This document shows positions 16,204 to 24,862 of a stretch of 39,125 bases of DNA, in pieces (the first letter of the stretch is position 1; each line of letters opens with the position of its first letter). Source of the DNA: Saccharofermentans sp. (GTDB lineage Bacteria; Bacillota; Clostridia; Saccharofermentanales; Saccharofermentanaceae); contig JAIKWA010000028.1 in assembly GCA_024685135.1 (NCBI GenBank), forward strand, positions 1-39,125, in the 5' to 3' direction. A program made the translations under genes and the position numbers. The notes beneath the pieces were generated by a model that searched no databases, had not been told where the DNA came from, and worked only from the letters and a program-made list of their open reading frames with translations.

Positions 16204-16232
16204 AATATAAATTTTTTGTTAGATAGTGTCAA
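16204..16232 (-). promoter_or_regulatory. Strong consensus promoter of the basic protein gene
   Basis: TTGACA (16232-16227) and TATATT (16209-16204) on the minus strand are separated by exactly 17 bases. This is the best housekeeping-sigma promoter in the window. Transcription should begin near 16197, leaving a leader of about 36 bases with GGAGG. Confidence 0.8.
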
Positions 16233-16326
16233 CAAACTTTTAAGAAAATTTTTAAAGAATTTATAGGCATTACTTGCTTTGTTTTGTTCATTTACACCAA
16301 TAAAAGAATTTTCATTTGCATTACTG

Positions 16327-16332
16327 TATAAT
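16327..16332 (+). promoter_or_regulatory. -10 element six bases before the NatB-like permease ATG
   Basis: TATAAT is followed by ACTTGC and the ATG at 16339. No Shine-Dalgarno sequence precedes the ATG, so a transcript from this -10 would be leaderless. No clear -35 is visible; the divergent basic-protein promoter is about 95 bases away. Confidence 0.5.
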
Positions 16333-16338
16333 ACTTGC

Positions 16339-17616
16339 ATGCGATATGTGATCACTGTTTTTAAGTGGGAGATAAACAAGATCATCTCCAATTGGCATAA
16401 GACCGTTACACTGTTTTTACTACCGGCAGTGCTTCTCATGATTGCTTTGAATATCTTCCCGATGCTGATCAATTACATGTCCACAGGATCGTTTATGCAT
16501 AAGTCTGTTATCGTTGTTAACTGCCCTGATTCATTTACTGAATTTCTTGCAAATGATGTTGATTCAAATGTCTTCGATTATGACTATATGACGAGTGAAG
16601 AATTCCTTGATCTCGTAGATAATGAAGAAGAATATTTCAAGGGATTAAAGCGCGGCAAGATCTATCTCGTTTTTGACGGAGGAAGTTTTGATGATTTTGA
16701 TACTGCAGTTGAGACGTATTATCTGAACATCGTAAACGGTAATACATCTTACGAGAGTAAAGCAAGGATCGGTGTCGTTTACGGTGAAGGAAGACTTGCC
16801 GCTGCAATGCAGACTGAGCAACTCGAAGAAGGTGTATTAACAGATTATCAGGATAGTCTCGTAAGCACGTTAGGCGGAGATTATGCAATTGTAGGTTCAG
16901 ACTTTTTCTCGGTAGATCCCTTCAATCCCGTAACCAAGTTTACGGACTACAGGACAACTGCAAACGGGGCTGCGTCAAGAGTGGTTCCCGGCGTGCTTCT
17001 TATAATGATGTATTACTGTGTTTATTCACTTGCAACCGATATGTTCGCATCTGAGAAGGACAGAGGTTTTCTCAACAAGCTGATAATGACACCTGTCGCA
17101 CCGAAGTACATCTTCAACGGCAAGATACTTGCGATAGAACTTATAACCGTTGTTGCAACTTTTGCTACGATGGTATTATTGTTCTTCTCTTCGTGGCTTA
17201 ACAGGAGTAACGATGCATTCTCTCTTCTCCCCTTCGGTATGTTCCTTACGCCCACGGAACTCCTGATATTTATAATTACTATTCCGATAGCCATATTTAC
17301 CATGATCGCAGTATGCATCAATCTCATATTCTCCATAGACAGATTTCAGGACATCATAACGAATCTTCAGTTGCCACTGGTCTTATCCCTCTTCGATTTC
17401 TTCGGTCAGATGCTTAGAGGCACAAGACCCGTAACACTCGAATACTTCCTGCCCATGCACAATGCAATGGCATTGATGGCTGAATCTTTCAATTCCCAGG
17501 AGAAGCTTTGGCATGTGATCATAGTCAATCTTATAAACCTTGCCGCGGCTTTTATACTCTTGCGTCTGACCTACAAAAAGGAGGGCTTCAATGATACAGG
17601 TAAACGACATACATAA
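16339..17616 (+). CDS. ABC-2 type permease (NatB/YhaP-like)
   Basis: A 425-residue exporter permease of the ABC-2 family. One N-terminal membrane helix (about residues 20-45) is followed by a large outside domain of roughly 175 residues containing VVNCPDSFTEFLAND, then about five or six helices from residue 210 on, ending in ILLRLTYKKEG. It begins a three-gene operon with an ATPase and a second permease that shares this architecture. The start MRYVITVFKWEINKI is the natural one for the family; a TTG 20 codons upstream is in frame but has no ribosome-binding site and runs through the -10 element. Its 3' end overlaps the ATPase gene by 26 bases. The substrate is unknown; NatAB relatives export sodium. 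Confidence 0.85.
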   Translation: MRYVITVFKWEINKIISNWHKTVTLFLLPAVLLMIALNIFPMLINYMSTGSFMHKSVIVVNCPDSFTEFLANDVDSNVFDYDYMTSEEFLDLVDNEEEYFKGLKRGKIYLVFDGGSFDDFDTAVETYYLNIVNGNTSYESKARIGVVYGEGRLAAAMQTEQLEEGVLTDYQDSLVSTLGGDYAIVGSDFFSVDPFNPVTKFTDYRTTANGAASRVVPGVLLIMMYYCVYSLATDMFASEKDRGFLNKLIMTPVAPKYIFNGKILAIELITVVATFATMVLLFFSSWLNRSNDAFSLLPFGMFLTPTELLIFIITIPIAIFTMIAVCINLIFSIDRFQDIITNLQLPLVLSLFDFFGQMLRGTRPVTLEYFLPMHNAMALMAESFNSQEKLWHVIIVNLINLAAAFILLRLTYKKEGFNDTGKRHT

Positions 17617-18328
17617 GAGCTATACCAAAGATCATGAGACGGTCAAAGGTGTAAGCTTCGAAGTCGGAGAAGGAACGATATTCGGTCTTTTAGGTCCTAA
17701 CGGTGCCGGCAAGACTACACTCATGCAGATAATCGCAACACTTCTTAAGCCCACTTCAGGAAGCATCACTATAGATGGTCTTTCTGCAGATAAAGATGTT
17801 CTCGAGATCCACAGGAAGATAGGATTTCTTACAACAGAGATAAAGCTCGATCCTTTATCAACGCCGAATAAGCTCTTCGACTTCTTTGCGGAGTTATATG
17901 ACATCCCCAAAGATCAGATACAAGGCAAGAAGAAGGAGAGTTTTACAAGACTCGGGATAATGCCTTTTGCAGACAAGAAGATACATGAACTCTCTACCGG
18001 CATGAAGCAGAAGGCATCGATCGCAATAAGCCTTATACATGACCCCAAGGTCATCATTTTCGACGAGCCTACGAACGGCCTTGATATCCTGACATCCAAG
18101 CAGGTAACAGACTACCTCAAGGAGTTAAAGAGCGAAGGCAGATGCATCATCCTCTCAACGCACATCTTCTCAGTTGCAGAAGATCTTTGCGATGAGATAG
18201 CGATACTTATAGACGGCAAGATCCGGGCACAGGGCTCTGTTGACGATCTTAAGAAACTGACGGGCAAAGATACGTTCGAGCAGGCATTCTTCAAGCTTTA
18301 CGTAGATAACCACAAAGAGGACGCATAA
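17591..18328 (+). CDS. ABC transporter ATP-binding protein (NatA-like)
   Basis: A 245-residue ABC ATPase with A-loop tyrosine in HKSYTKDHETV, Walker A GPNGAGKTT, signature ELSTGMKQKASIA, Walker B VIIFDEPTNGLD and the H-loop in ILSTHIFSVAEDL. The LSTGM form of the signature is the rule in NatA and CcmA-like exporters. The ATG follows AAGGAGGG and lies inside the end of the preceding permease gene; the next gene begins one base after its stop. It most likely powers a heterodimer of the two flanking permeases. Confidence 0.93.
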   Translation: MIQVNDIHKSYTKDHETVKGVSFEVGEGTIFGLLGPNGAGKTTLMQIIATLLKPTSGSITIDGLSADKDVLEIHRKIGFLTTEIKLDPLSTPNKLFDFFAELYDIPKDQIQGKKKESFTRLGIMPFADKKIHELSTGMKQKASIAISLIHDPKVIIFDEPTNGLDILTSKQVTDYLKELKSEGRCIILSTHIFSVAEDLCDEIAILIDGKIRAQGSVDDLKKLTGKDTFEQAFFKLYVDNHKEDA

Positions 18329-18329
18329 A

Positions 18330-20651
18330 GTGAGACGCGGAACCAGGGCGATAGTTAAGAGCTTCTTTAACTTCAAGGGCAAAGCAGGCACCGAAGCATC
18401 AGACACGACTTTCCTCGTCTCGGTCATGTTTGTCATTGGCTATATGTGCGTGCTCTTCTCATGGGTTACCATGTGGTTCCCCTACTCTATATTCAGCGAT
18501 GAAGTCTATAACATCGTCGTCGTTAACGCACCGGAATCCTTTGTGGAATATAACGACATCACGCAAGCTGACAGAGACGCTAAGGCAGAAGCCTTCGGCT
18601 CACTTACTGACTATTTTGCAAACTGGAGACATATCACTTTCTTCAGATACAACTACGACGGCTACGGACACGCAAAGTTTATCTACAAAGACAATCCCGC
18701 ACTCTATGACTTCGTCTCCTTCAGCGATTATATGCGTGATAACGATGCTTATCTTACAGTTGTATTCCCCGAAGATTTCGACGAGAAGATAAATGCGAGA
18801 TACGGCGAGCTTGAAGTCAATGCCGCAAGTCCTATTGTACTTACTTATTACAGATTAAATTCCGTAGAGTATACGGACATGAAGGAAGAATTCGTAGACA
18901 CTTATCTCGGCGGATACCAGGATTATCTCAGGAGCTCGTTTGATATCCGCGTGGCAACGACCGACGATTCTACTATAGAAGATATTCCCGTTGCGACGGA
19001 GGAGAGAGAATACGGCGCAATAGCCGTAATGAAGACCCTTGCAAGATCCTTTGTTCCCCTTCTTATGTTTATCCTTATACTCTATGCGGGAATGAGCTCC
19101 GGAACAAATGTTATCGCAGGCCAGAAAGAGCGCGGAACATTTGCGGGTATCCTCATGTCCCCGATGCCGAGATCCTCTATCATCCTGGGCAATACTATAG
19201 GTGTATCGCTCAAGGCTGCGATACCGGGTCTTGTGGTTATGGTACTCACATTATTGATTCCGGTATTCTTCTCTGTTGAAGGCGCGATCGCTGCGCTTAT
19301 AATGGTATTTACCCTCGCGTTCTTCGTGGCATCCATAACACTTCTCATATCCGTTATAAGCGATACCATCGTATCTGCGCAAACGGCATTCCTGCCTATC
19401 TTCCTGATACTCGTTGCAGCTTGCGTAACCTGCATCCAGAACTACGATGAAGCTTCGGAGATATACTTCTTCATGCCTGTATACGGACAGTTCTACGGTT
19501 TGGGTTATGCCTTCACGGGAGCCACTTACTGGCCTGGCGTGATCGTATCCTGCATAGTAACCATCCTTCTTGCGATACTCATAATGTTTATATCGAGCAA
19601 GCTCCTTACCAAGGACAGATTTGCGGTATCAGTTGACACCGTTACGGCCAAGGAGATAAAGCTCGCTTCCCAGTCCAGGCACAGCTTCATGGAGAAGGCA
19701 GATATCGTAACGAACAAGATCGCATTTGCCATAGGTCTTGTTATCTATCCCCTCGCAGTCTTATCCGTATATCAGCTTCTCGCGATGATACCCGTCGCGA
19801 TCCGCTATATGAGGGATGCCGCTTATTCTGATTACATCTTAAACCTTCAGAACGTATCAACGATAACGGACATCGCAAAGAGCACGATGGACATCATAGG
19901 AATATTCCTAAATAATCCGATGTTCCTCGCATGCATGACGGTAGGATATGTGCTCATAATCCTCACCTATATAGCAAGAGTCAGAGTAAGAAAGACTAAG
20001 AGCATAAAGCAGGCCTTCGAATATATAGGACTTCCTGCCAAGGGCTTTGGCAGCAGATACATAAGGGGTATCCTTTTAGGCTTCCTCATGATGGGCTCGG
20101 TATTTTGCATATTGCTTATAACAGGTCAGATAAGGATAACGGGCTTCGGCGTTGCAAAGGCGATACTCGGCACCTTCTTTATCAACCTTCTGATGTGGCT
20201 TCCTCAGGGAGCATCAGAGGAGGTCATGTTCAGAGGCTTTATGATCAAGGAGACAAAGCCTGTGTTCGGAACAGCTGCAGGCGTCATAATATCTTCCGTA
20301 CTCTTTGCTGCTTTCCATTCGCTCAATGTGGGCTTTACTCCCCTTGCCGCGATAAACCTCTTCCTCATAGCATTCCTTTTCGCTGAGATATATCTTCTTA
20401 CGGGAGACATCATCATCACCTGCGGAATACATACGATGTGGAATCTGTGCCAGGGTAATGTCTTCGGACTTCAGGTATCAGGTACTGAGCAAGGAGCCTC
20501 GCTTATCCACGTAACATATCTTGATAAGGCAAGAGACATAATAACAGGTGGAGCCTTCGGACCTGAGGGCGGTCTTGCTGTAACTGCCGTAACTGTTGTT
20601 GCTCTTGTGATAGTAACCGTGCTTCTTATCCGCAAAAAGAAAGAGGCGTAA
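18330..20651 (+). CDS. ABC-2 permease fused to a CPBP intramembrane protease
   Basis: A 773-residue fusion. The first ~430 residues are a NatB-like ABC-2 permease: one helix, an outside domain of about 200 residues, then about six helices including LARSFVPLLMFILILYAGMS. The C-terminal ~270 residues form a CPBP (CAAX protease and bacteriocin-processing) domain with its motifs intact: E630, E631 and R635 in SEEVMFRGF, H663 in AAFHSLN, and H701/N705 in GIHTMWN. The start is GTG, after AGAGG. Such fusions are known beside NatA-like ATPases, but what the protease cuts is not. It could mature an exported peptide or release the cargo. The stop lies in a palindrome shared with the opposing gene. Confidence 0.88.
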   Translation: MRRGTRAIVKSFFNFKGKAGTEASDTTFLVSVMFVIGYMCVLFSWVTMWFPYSIFSDEVYNIVVVNAPESFVEYNDITQADRDAKAEAFGSLTDYFANWRHITFFRYNYDGYGHAKFIYKDNPALYDFVSFSDYMRDNDAYLTVVFPEDFDEKINARYGELEVNAASPIVLTYYRLNSVEYTDMKEEFVDTYLGGYQDYLRSSFDIRVATTDDSTIEDIPVATEEREYGAIAVMKTLARSFVPLLMFILILYAGMSSGTNVIAGQKERGTFAGILMSPMPRSSIILGNTIGVSLKAAIPGLVVMVLTLLIPVFFSVEGAIAALIMVFTLAFFVASITLLISVISDTIVSAQTAFLPIFLILVAACVTCIQNYDEASEIYFFMPVYGQFYGLGYAFTGATYWPGVIVSCIVTILLAILIMFISSKLLTKDRFAVSVDTVTAKEIKLASQSRHSFMEKADIVTNKIAFAIGLVIYPLAVLSVYQLLAMIPVAIRYMRDAAYSDYILNLQNVSTITDIAKSTMDIIGIFLNNPMFLACMTVGYVLIILTYIARVRVRKTKSIKQAFEYIGLPAKGFGSRYIRGILLGFLMMGSVFCILLITGQIRITGFGVAKAILGTFFINLLMWLPQGASEEVMFRGFMIKETKPVFGTAAGVIISSVLFAAFHSLNVGFTPLAAINLFLIAFLFAEIYLLTGDIIITCGIHTMWNLCQGNVFGLQVSGTEQGASLIHVTYLDKARDIITGGAFGPEGGLAVTAVTVVALVIVTVLLIRKKKEA

Positions 20652-20662
20652 GTTACGCCTCT
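20642..20662. terminator. Shared palindrome holding both stop codons of a convergent gene pair
   Basis: AGAGGCGTAAGTTACGCCTCT is a perfect inverted repeat (10 + 1 + 10) whose centre contains the TAA of the plus-strand fusion gene (20649-20651) and the TAA of the minus-strand oxidoreductase (20655-20653). On the minus strand it is followed by TTTCTTTTTG, a good T tract; on the plus strand the tract is weak. It probably terminates the minus-strand gene and may slow the other. Confidence 0.65.
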
Positions 20663-22026
20663 GCTATCTTCCTTGCAACATAAACGCCGGATGCCGATGC
20701 ATGCGACAGTGAATGCGTGACTCCGCTGCCGTCGCCAATGATATAAAGACCGGGATGCTTCGTCTCGAGGTTATCGTCGATCTCGACTTCCATGTTATAG
20801 AACTTTACTTCCACACCGTAAAGCAGAGTATCGTCGTTTGCTGTACCCGGAGCGATCTTATCCAATGCGAATATCATCTCGATGATCCCGTCTAAGATCC
20901 TCTTGGGGAGTACGAGCGAGAGGTCTCCCGGTGTAGCCTTAAGAGTTGGTCTTACCGAGGATTCGTCTATCCTCGCCTGATTGGATCTTCTGCCTCGCAT
21001 CAGATCACCGAAGCGCTGCACGATAACTCCGCCGCCTAACATGTTAGACAGCCTTGCTATGGATTCACCATATCCGTTTGAATCCTTAAAGGGCTCAGAG
21101 AAATGCTTTGCAACGAGAAGCGCAAAGTTTGTATTCTCGGACTGCAGTTCAGGTGCATCGAAGCTGTGTCCGTTAACGGTAACGATACCATTTGTATTCT
21201 CGGATACGACATAGCCGTAAGGGTTCATGCAGAATGTCCTTACGCGGTCTTCGAACTTCTCCGTGCGGTATACGATCTTGCTCTCGTAGAGCTCGGATGT
21301 AAGATCCGAGAATACCACTGCGGGAAGCTCTACCCTTACACCGATATCCACTCTGTTGGAGAAGGTCTCGATACCGAGCTTATTGCAGATATTCTCGATC
21401 CACTTACTGCCGGACCTTCCTACTGATACGATACACTTATCGCCCGTATAAGACTTGTCGCCTGCTGTTGCAGTATATGTTCCGTCAGGGTTTACCGTAA
21501 GATCGTCTACGGGGCTGTTAAAGATGAAATCCACCTTATCCTTGAGCTCATCGAAGATGTTACCCAATACCTCGTAGTTCTTATCTGTTCCAAGATGTCT
21601 TACTGATGCATCGAGGAGATGGAGCTTGTTCTCAAGGCAGATTTTCTTAAACTTTGTGCCAGCTGTTGAATAGAGCTTTGTGCCCTCTCCCCCGTTTGCG
21701 AGATTGATCTCATCAACATAGCGCATGAGCTCTAATGCTTTCTCTTTGCCGATATGCTCGTACAAGGTACCGCCGAAATCGTTGGTGATATTGTACTTGC
21801 CGTCAGAGAACGCACCTGCTCCGCCAAAGCCACGCATTATCGCGCAGGACTTGCAGTTGATGCAGGACTTGATATTCTTGCCGTCTATGGGGCATTTACG
21901 CTCTTCAAGAGGCCTTCCTGCTTCAAGCACTGCAACCTTAAGTCCGGGAGCGGTCTTTGCGAGCTCGTAAGCTGAGTAGATCCCTCCTGGGCCTGCGCCA
22001 ATGATGATGACATCGTATTTATCCAT
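20653..22026 (-). CDS. FAD-dependent oxidoreductase (COG2509-like)
   Basis: A 457-residue flavoprotein. The N-terminal dinucleotide fold is clear (DVIIIGAGPGGIYSAYELA) and the C-terminus has the second flavin contact IIGDGSGVTHSLSHASASG. Between them is a cysteine group, C in ERKCPID and CxxCxxC in SCINCKSCAIMRG, followed by GFGGAGAFSDGKYNIT, which is typical of the COG2509 family of uncharacterised FAD dehydrogenases. The cysteines could bind an iron-sulphur cluster or act in redox chemistry; the substrate is unknown. Its ATG overlaps the stop of the LTA-synthase-like gene as TAATG, so it is translated with it, though no shared pathway is obvious. Confidence 0.85.
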   Translation of the reverse strand: MDKYDVIIIGAGPGGIYSAYELAKTAPGLKVAVLEAGRPLEERKCPIDGKNIKSCINCKSCAIMRGFGGAGAFSDGKYNITNDFGGTLYEHIGKEKALELMRYVDEINLANGGEGTKLYSTAGTKFKKICLENKLHLLDASVRHLGTDKNYEVLGNIFDELKDKVDFIFNSPVDDLTVNPDGTYTATAGDKSYTGDKCIVSVGRSGSKWIENICNKLGIETFSNRVDIGVRVELPAVVFSDLTSELYESKIVYRTEKFEDRVRTFCMNPYGYVVSENTNGIVTVNGHSFDAPELQSENTNFALLVAKHFSEPFKDSNGYGESIARLSNMLGGGVIVQRFGDLMRGRRSNQARIDESSVRPTLKATPGDLSLVLPKRILDGIIEMIFALDKIAPGTANDDTLLYGVEVKFYNMEVEIDDNLETKHPGLYIIGDGSGVTHSLSHASASGVYVARKIAEA

Positions 22027-24062
22027 TATTCTTCTCCGACAACTGTCATTAGTGAATTCTCAAATTCGGATCTTGAATCGTCGAAAACAAGATTGTATTG
22101 GATGTATCTGTAAAGGGTTAACATGTTCCGGTCTTCGTCCGTTGTGATATCTGCAAGATAAGCAAACTGTGATCTTGCATTTGAGTAGTATCCGACGGAG
22201 TTGATGGAAGGCACTTCGTCTCTTATCATGCTGAGCACCTGGTAGTATGCGGGAAGCTCAACGCCTGCTGCCTTGAGCACGTCAAGGGAGAGGTAGTTGA
22301 TGCTGGAGATACCTACGGGATCTTCTGCATACTGCTGCTCGAGCTCATCGTTAAGATCGTAGTTAGTCCAGATGATATAAGGAACGATCCAGCTTGAGTT
22401 CTTGCCGGGTGCGAAGTTGTTCGTGAATGCGTTGAGCTGAGGCTGGTGATCGCCGAAGATCAGGAGAGTATACTTCTCGTCCTCCTGCTCGAGAGCCGTA
22501 ATGAGCTCCTGCAGAGCGACATCGGATTCAGCGAGTGCAGTAAGGTATGTGTTTACCTTGAAGTCCTCACCTGTGAATGTACCTGATACATACTCATGTA
22601 CGGGGAAGTTATCGAAGGCCTCCGAATAACCGCCGTGATTTTGCATAGTGATGAGGAACGTGAATGTCTTCTGTCCTTCAGGTGCCTGATGGATCTGCTC
22701 GATGAGGTTCCTGTATGCAGCAGAGTCTGTCATGTAGTCTTCTCTTTGCAGATCGGAATCTGTGTAATTAAAGTCATCGATGAACATGATCTTATCGAAG
22801 CCGAGTCTCGGATATACATTAGGTCTGTTCCAGCCTGATGCAAGATAAGGATGCATTACCGTCGTATAGTAACCGAGATCCTTAAGAGCCCATGTAAGTG
22901 AATACATATCCTGATTTACATACTGAGTATAAGGAACGGCGCCTATAGGCATATAGCCGAGCGTAATACCCGTGAGGAACTCAAACTCCGAGTTAGGTGT
23001 ATTACCGCCGTAAACGGAAGACTGAGCATATCCGTGAACAGTATTCTCGCTCAAAGAGTTGAAGTAAGGTGTGGGGTCTTCGTAGCAGCCCATCATGTAG
23101 AGATAATCTCTTGCCTGCATATAAGACTCGTTCATGATGACGATGATGTTAGATGCCTCTGAAGCATCACCCGTGTCAGTCATATCGATTCCCGTATTTG
23201 CGATGAGATTATCCAATGCCTCAGTAGAATATCCTTCGGGCGCTTCTGCGTACATGGTTGCTATGGACAGTGAGAAGTTAAGCAAGAGTCCGTTATAACG
23301 TGAGCCCTTATCCTCCCAGTCCTGAGGCTGATTTGTCTTGCTCCATGTCTTGACCATGGAGACATAGCCGAAGATAAAGCCGAATGCGAGTACTGCAAAA
23401 ACGATCACTCTTATCCACACCTTGGATACCGGCTTGTCGTCCTTGAGTCTTAAGCATGCGATGATATAGAGTGCATAAGGCAGGATTACGAATACGATCG
23501 GGAATGTAAGATCATATGTGTATGCCGCCATTACGTTCATGGCTGTCCTTGCAGAGAGGATATCCGAGAATAAGATCTCATGTCCTCTCGAAGCGAATAC
23601 ATAGAAGTCAGCTACGCCTAAGATAAAGAAAGGAACAGGCGTGAAGATCGCCGCAAATCTTCTCGGCATCATGCAGAGCCTGAAGAAGAAATATACGCCG
23701 ATGATGATTATCGACTCGTTGAGCCACCTGGTCTTCTCGGTGTAGTACATGACTTTGTAGAGCATGTTAAAGTCCTTCATTACCTCGTGATCGACAAGGT
23801 TTACGAGCTGCATGAAGAACACTGTAAAGAAAGATGCGAGTACGGGATATATTACGTCGAATATGATCCTTGAATACTTGGCAAAACCCTTTGCCTCTTC
23901 CTTTACCGTGATGGTAAGGAAAGACAGGAGGAATAATCCGACATACCAGAATATCGCATCCTTAAATCTTGTTACTGAGAAAGCAACGCCGATAGCGCAG
24001 CATATAAAGGCACCGATAAGTCTCGGCAGATCCTTCTTGGTTATCTTTATCGAAACTCCCAT
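22026..24062 (-). CDS. LTA-synthase-like membrane phosphoglycerol transferase
   Basis: A 678-residue protein with about six membrane helices in the first 235 residues and an extracellular sulfatase-fold domain after that. It has the marks of the LtaS group: the metal-binding glutamate E312 in VIMNESYMQ, the nucleophile T355 in GGNTPNSEFEF, the histidine in TMQNHGGYSE and the aspartate/histidine pair in IFGDHQPQ. Members move phosphoglycerol from phosphatidylglycerol onto lipoteichoic acid or related glycopolymers. Which polymer is modified here cannot be decided; no teichoic acid genes lie nearby. A ribosome-binding site (AGGAGA) and a possible -10 (TATTAT, 24096-24091) precede the start. Confidence 0.9.
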   Translation of the reverse strand: MGVSIKITKKDLPRLIGAFICCAIGVAFSVTRFKDAIFWYVGLFLLSFLTITVKEEAKGFAKYSRIIFDVIYPVLASFFTVFFMQLVNLVDHEVMKDFNMLYKVMYYTEKTRWLNESIIIIGVYFFFRLCMMPRRFAAIFTPVPFFILGVADFYVFASRGHEILFSDILSARTAMNVMAAYTYDLTFPIVFVILPYALYIIACLRLKDDKPVSKVWIRVIVFAVLAFGFIFGYVSMVKTWSKTNQPQDWEDKGSRYNGLLLNFSLSIATMYAEAPEGYSTEALDNLIANTGIDMTDTGDASEASNIIVIMNESYMQARDYLYMMGCYEDPTPYFNSLSENTVHGYAQSSVYGGNTPNSEFEFLTGITLGYMPIGAVPYTQYVNQDMYSLTWALKDLGYYTTVMHPYLASGWNRPNVYPRLGFDKIMFIDDFNYTDSDLQREDYMTDSAAYRNLIEQIHQAPEGQKTFTFLITMQNHGGYSEAFDNFPVHEYVSGTFTGEDFKVNTYLTALAESDVALQELITALEQEDEKYTLLIFGDHQPQLNAFTNNFAPGKNSSWIVPYIIWTNYDLNDELEQQYAEDPVGISSINYLSLDVLKAAGVELPAYYQVLSMIRDEVPSINSVGYYSNARSQFAYLADITTDEDRNMLTLYRYIQYNLVFDDSRSEFENSLMTVVGEE

Positions 24063-24100
24063 ATTTATCTCCTATTGTTTAGTCGCTTTTATAATACTAA

Positions 24101-24141
24101 TAAAAAAGAAAAAAGCAACAAATGAGAATCAGAGAAGTTGC
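24101..24141 (-). terminator. Candidate terminator after the HAD phosphatase gene
   Basis: The minus strand shows GCAAC, a 17-base loop and GTTGC, followed by TTTTTTCTTTTTTA. The T tract is excellent but the stem is only five pairs and starts inside the end of the gene. The same tract lies just upstream of the next gene's -10. Confidence 0.45.
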
Positions 24142-24782
24142 CAAAGATCAGAAGGTTTGGTGCATATCTTTTTGGCGCCGGACTTCATAAGGAAATCTCT
24201 GGTCTTAAATCCCCATTCGCAGGAGATGGAATCTATCCCGGCATTTACTGCCGTATTGATATCGACATCGGAATCGCCTATATATACGCATTCGTTCCTG
24301 CTTACTCCGAGTTTATCCATGCAGGTAAGGATCGCAGCAGGATCCGGCTTACGGGGTACCCCCGGCATGCTGCCTGCTACATAGTCAAACATATCGCCGA
24401 AGAAATGGGATATAAGCTCACACGAAGGCTCGTTGTCCTTATTGGATATGCAGGCTATCTTAACCCCTGCTTCCTTTAAGCGGACAATAAGCTCGCTTAT
24501 ACCGTCGTAAGGTCTGGTAACTCCTATGCAATGGCTGTTGTAGTAAGATTCGTTATCTTCTAACATTCGCGTAAGAAGACGATCGTCATATTCGCCCGGA
24601 TCGTTTGCAAGGGATCTTTGTATCATCTTGACCCTGCCATTACCTACAAAGCTCTTGACGAGCTCTGTATCCTGCTCTTTAAGACCATTCATCTTCCTTG
24701 CGGCATTTATTGCCTTTGCAAGGTCATCAATGGTGTTAAGGAGCGTTCCGTCCAGATCGAATAATACAGCTTTATATCGCAT
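24129..24782 (-). CDS. HAD-superfamily phosphatase, phosphoglycolate phosphatase type
   Basis: A 217-residue HAD hydrolase of subfamily IA. All four motifs are present: the nucleophile aspartate in AVLFDLDGTLLNT, the serine in ACISNKDNE, the lysine in PRKPDPAAI and the acidic pair in VYIGDSDVDINTA. Residues about 15-80 make the helical cap. Gph-type enzymes remove phosphate from 2-phosphoglycolate, but relatives use pyrophosphate or sugar phosphates, so the substrate is open. The ATG at 24782 follows GGAGG; a longer in-frame start nine codons upstream overlaps the promoter. Confidence 0.88.
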   Translation of the reverse strand: MRYKAVLFDLDGTLLNTIDDLAKAINAARKMNGLKEQDTELVKSFVGNGRVKMIQRSLANDPGEYDDRLLTRMLEDNESYYNSHCIGVTRPYDGISELIVRLKEAGVKIACISNKDNEPSCELISHFFGDMFDYVAGSMPGVPRKPDPAAILTCMDKLGVSRNECVYIGDSDVDINTAVNAGIDSISCEWGFKTRDFLMKSGAKKICTKPSDLWQLL

Positions 24783-24800
24783 AGCTAACCTCCGCCATGC

Positions 24801-24806
24801 ATTATA
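24801..24806 (-). promoter_or_regulatory. HAD gene -10 element
   Basis: TATAAT on the minus strand lies 18 bases before the chosen ATG, predicting a leader of about 12 bases that is mostly the GGAGG site. It faces the divergent YhaM promoter. Confidence 0.45.
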
Positions 24807-24824
24807 CACAACACCAACTTCATG

Positions 24825-24833
24825 TGATAGGAT
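24825..24833 (+). promoter_or_regulatory. yhaM-like gene promoter, extended -10
   Basis: TGATAGGAT matches an extended -10 and predicts a start near 24840, about 23 bases before the ATG. The leader holds AAGAGG. The -35 region is poor. Confidence 0.4.
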
Positions 24834-24862
24834 AAGTTCAAAAAGATGAAGAGGTATTACAG

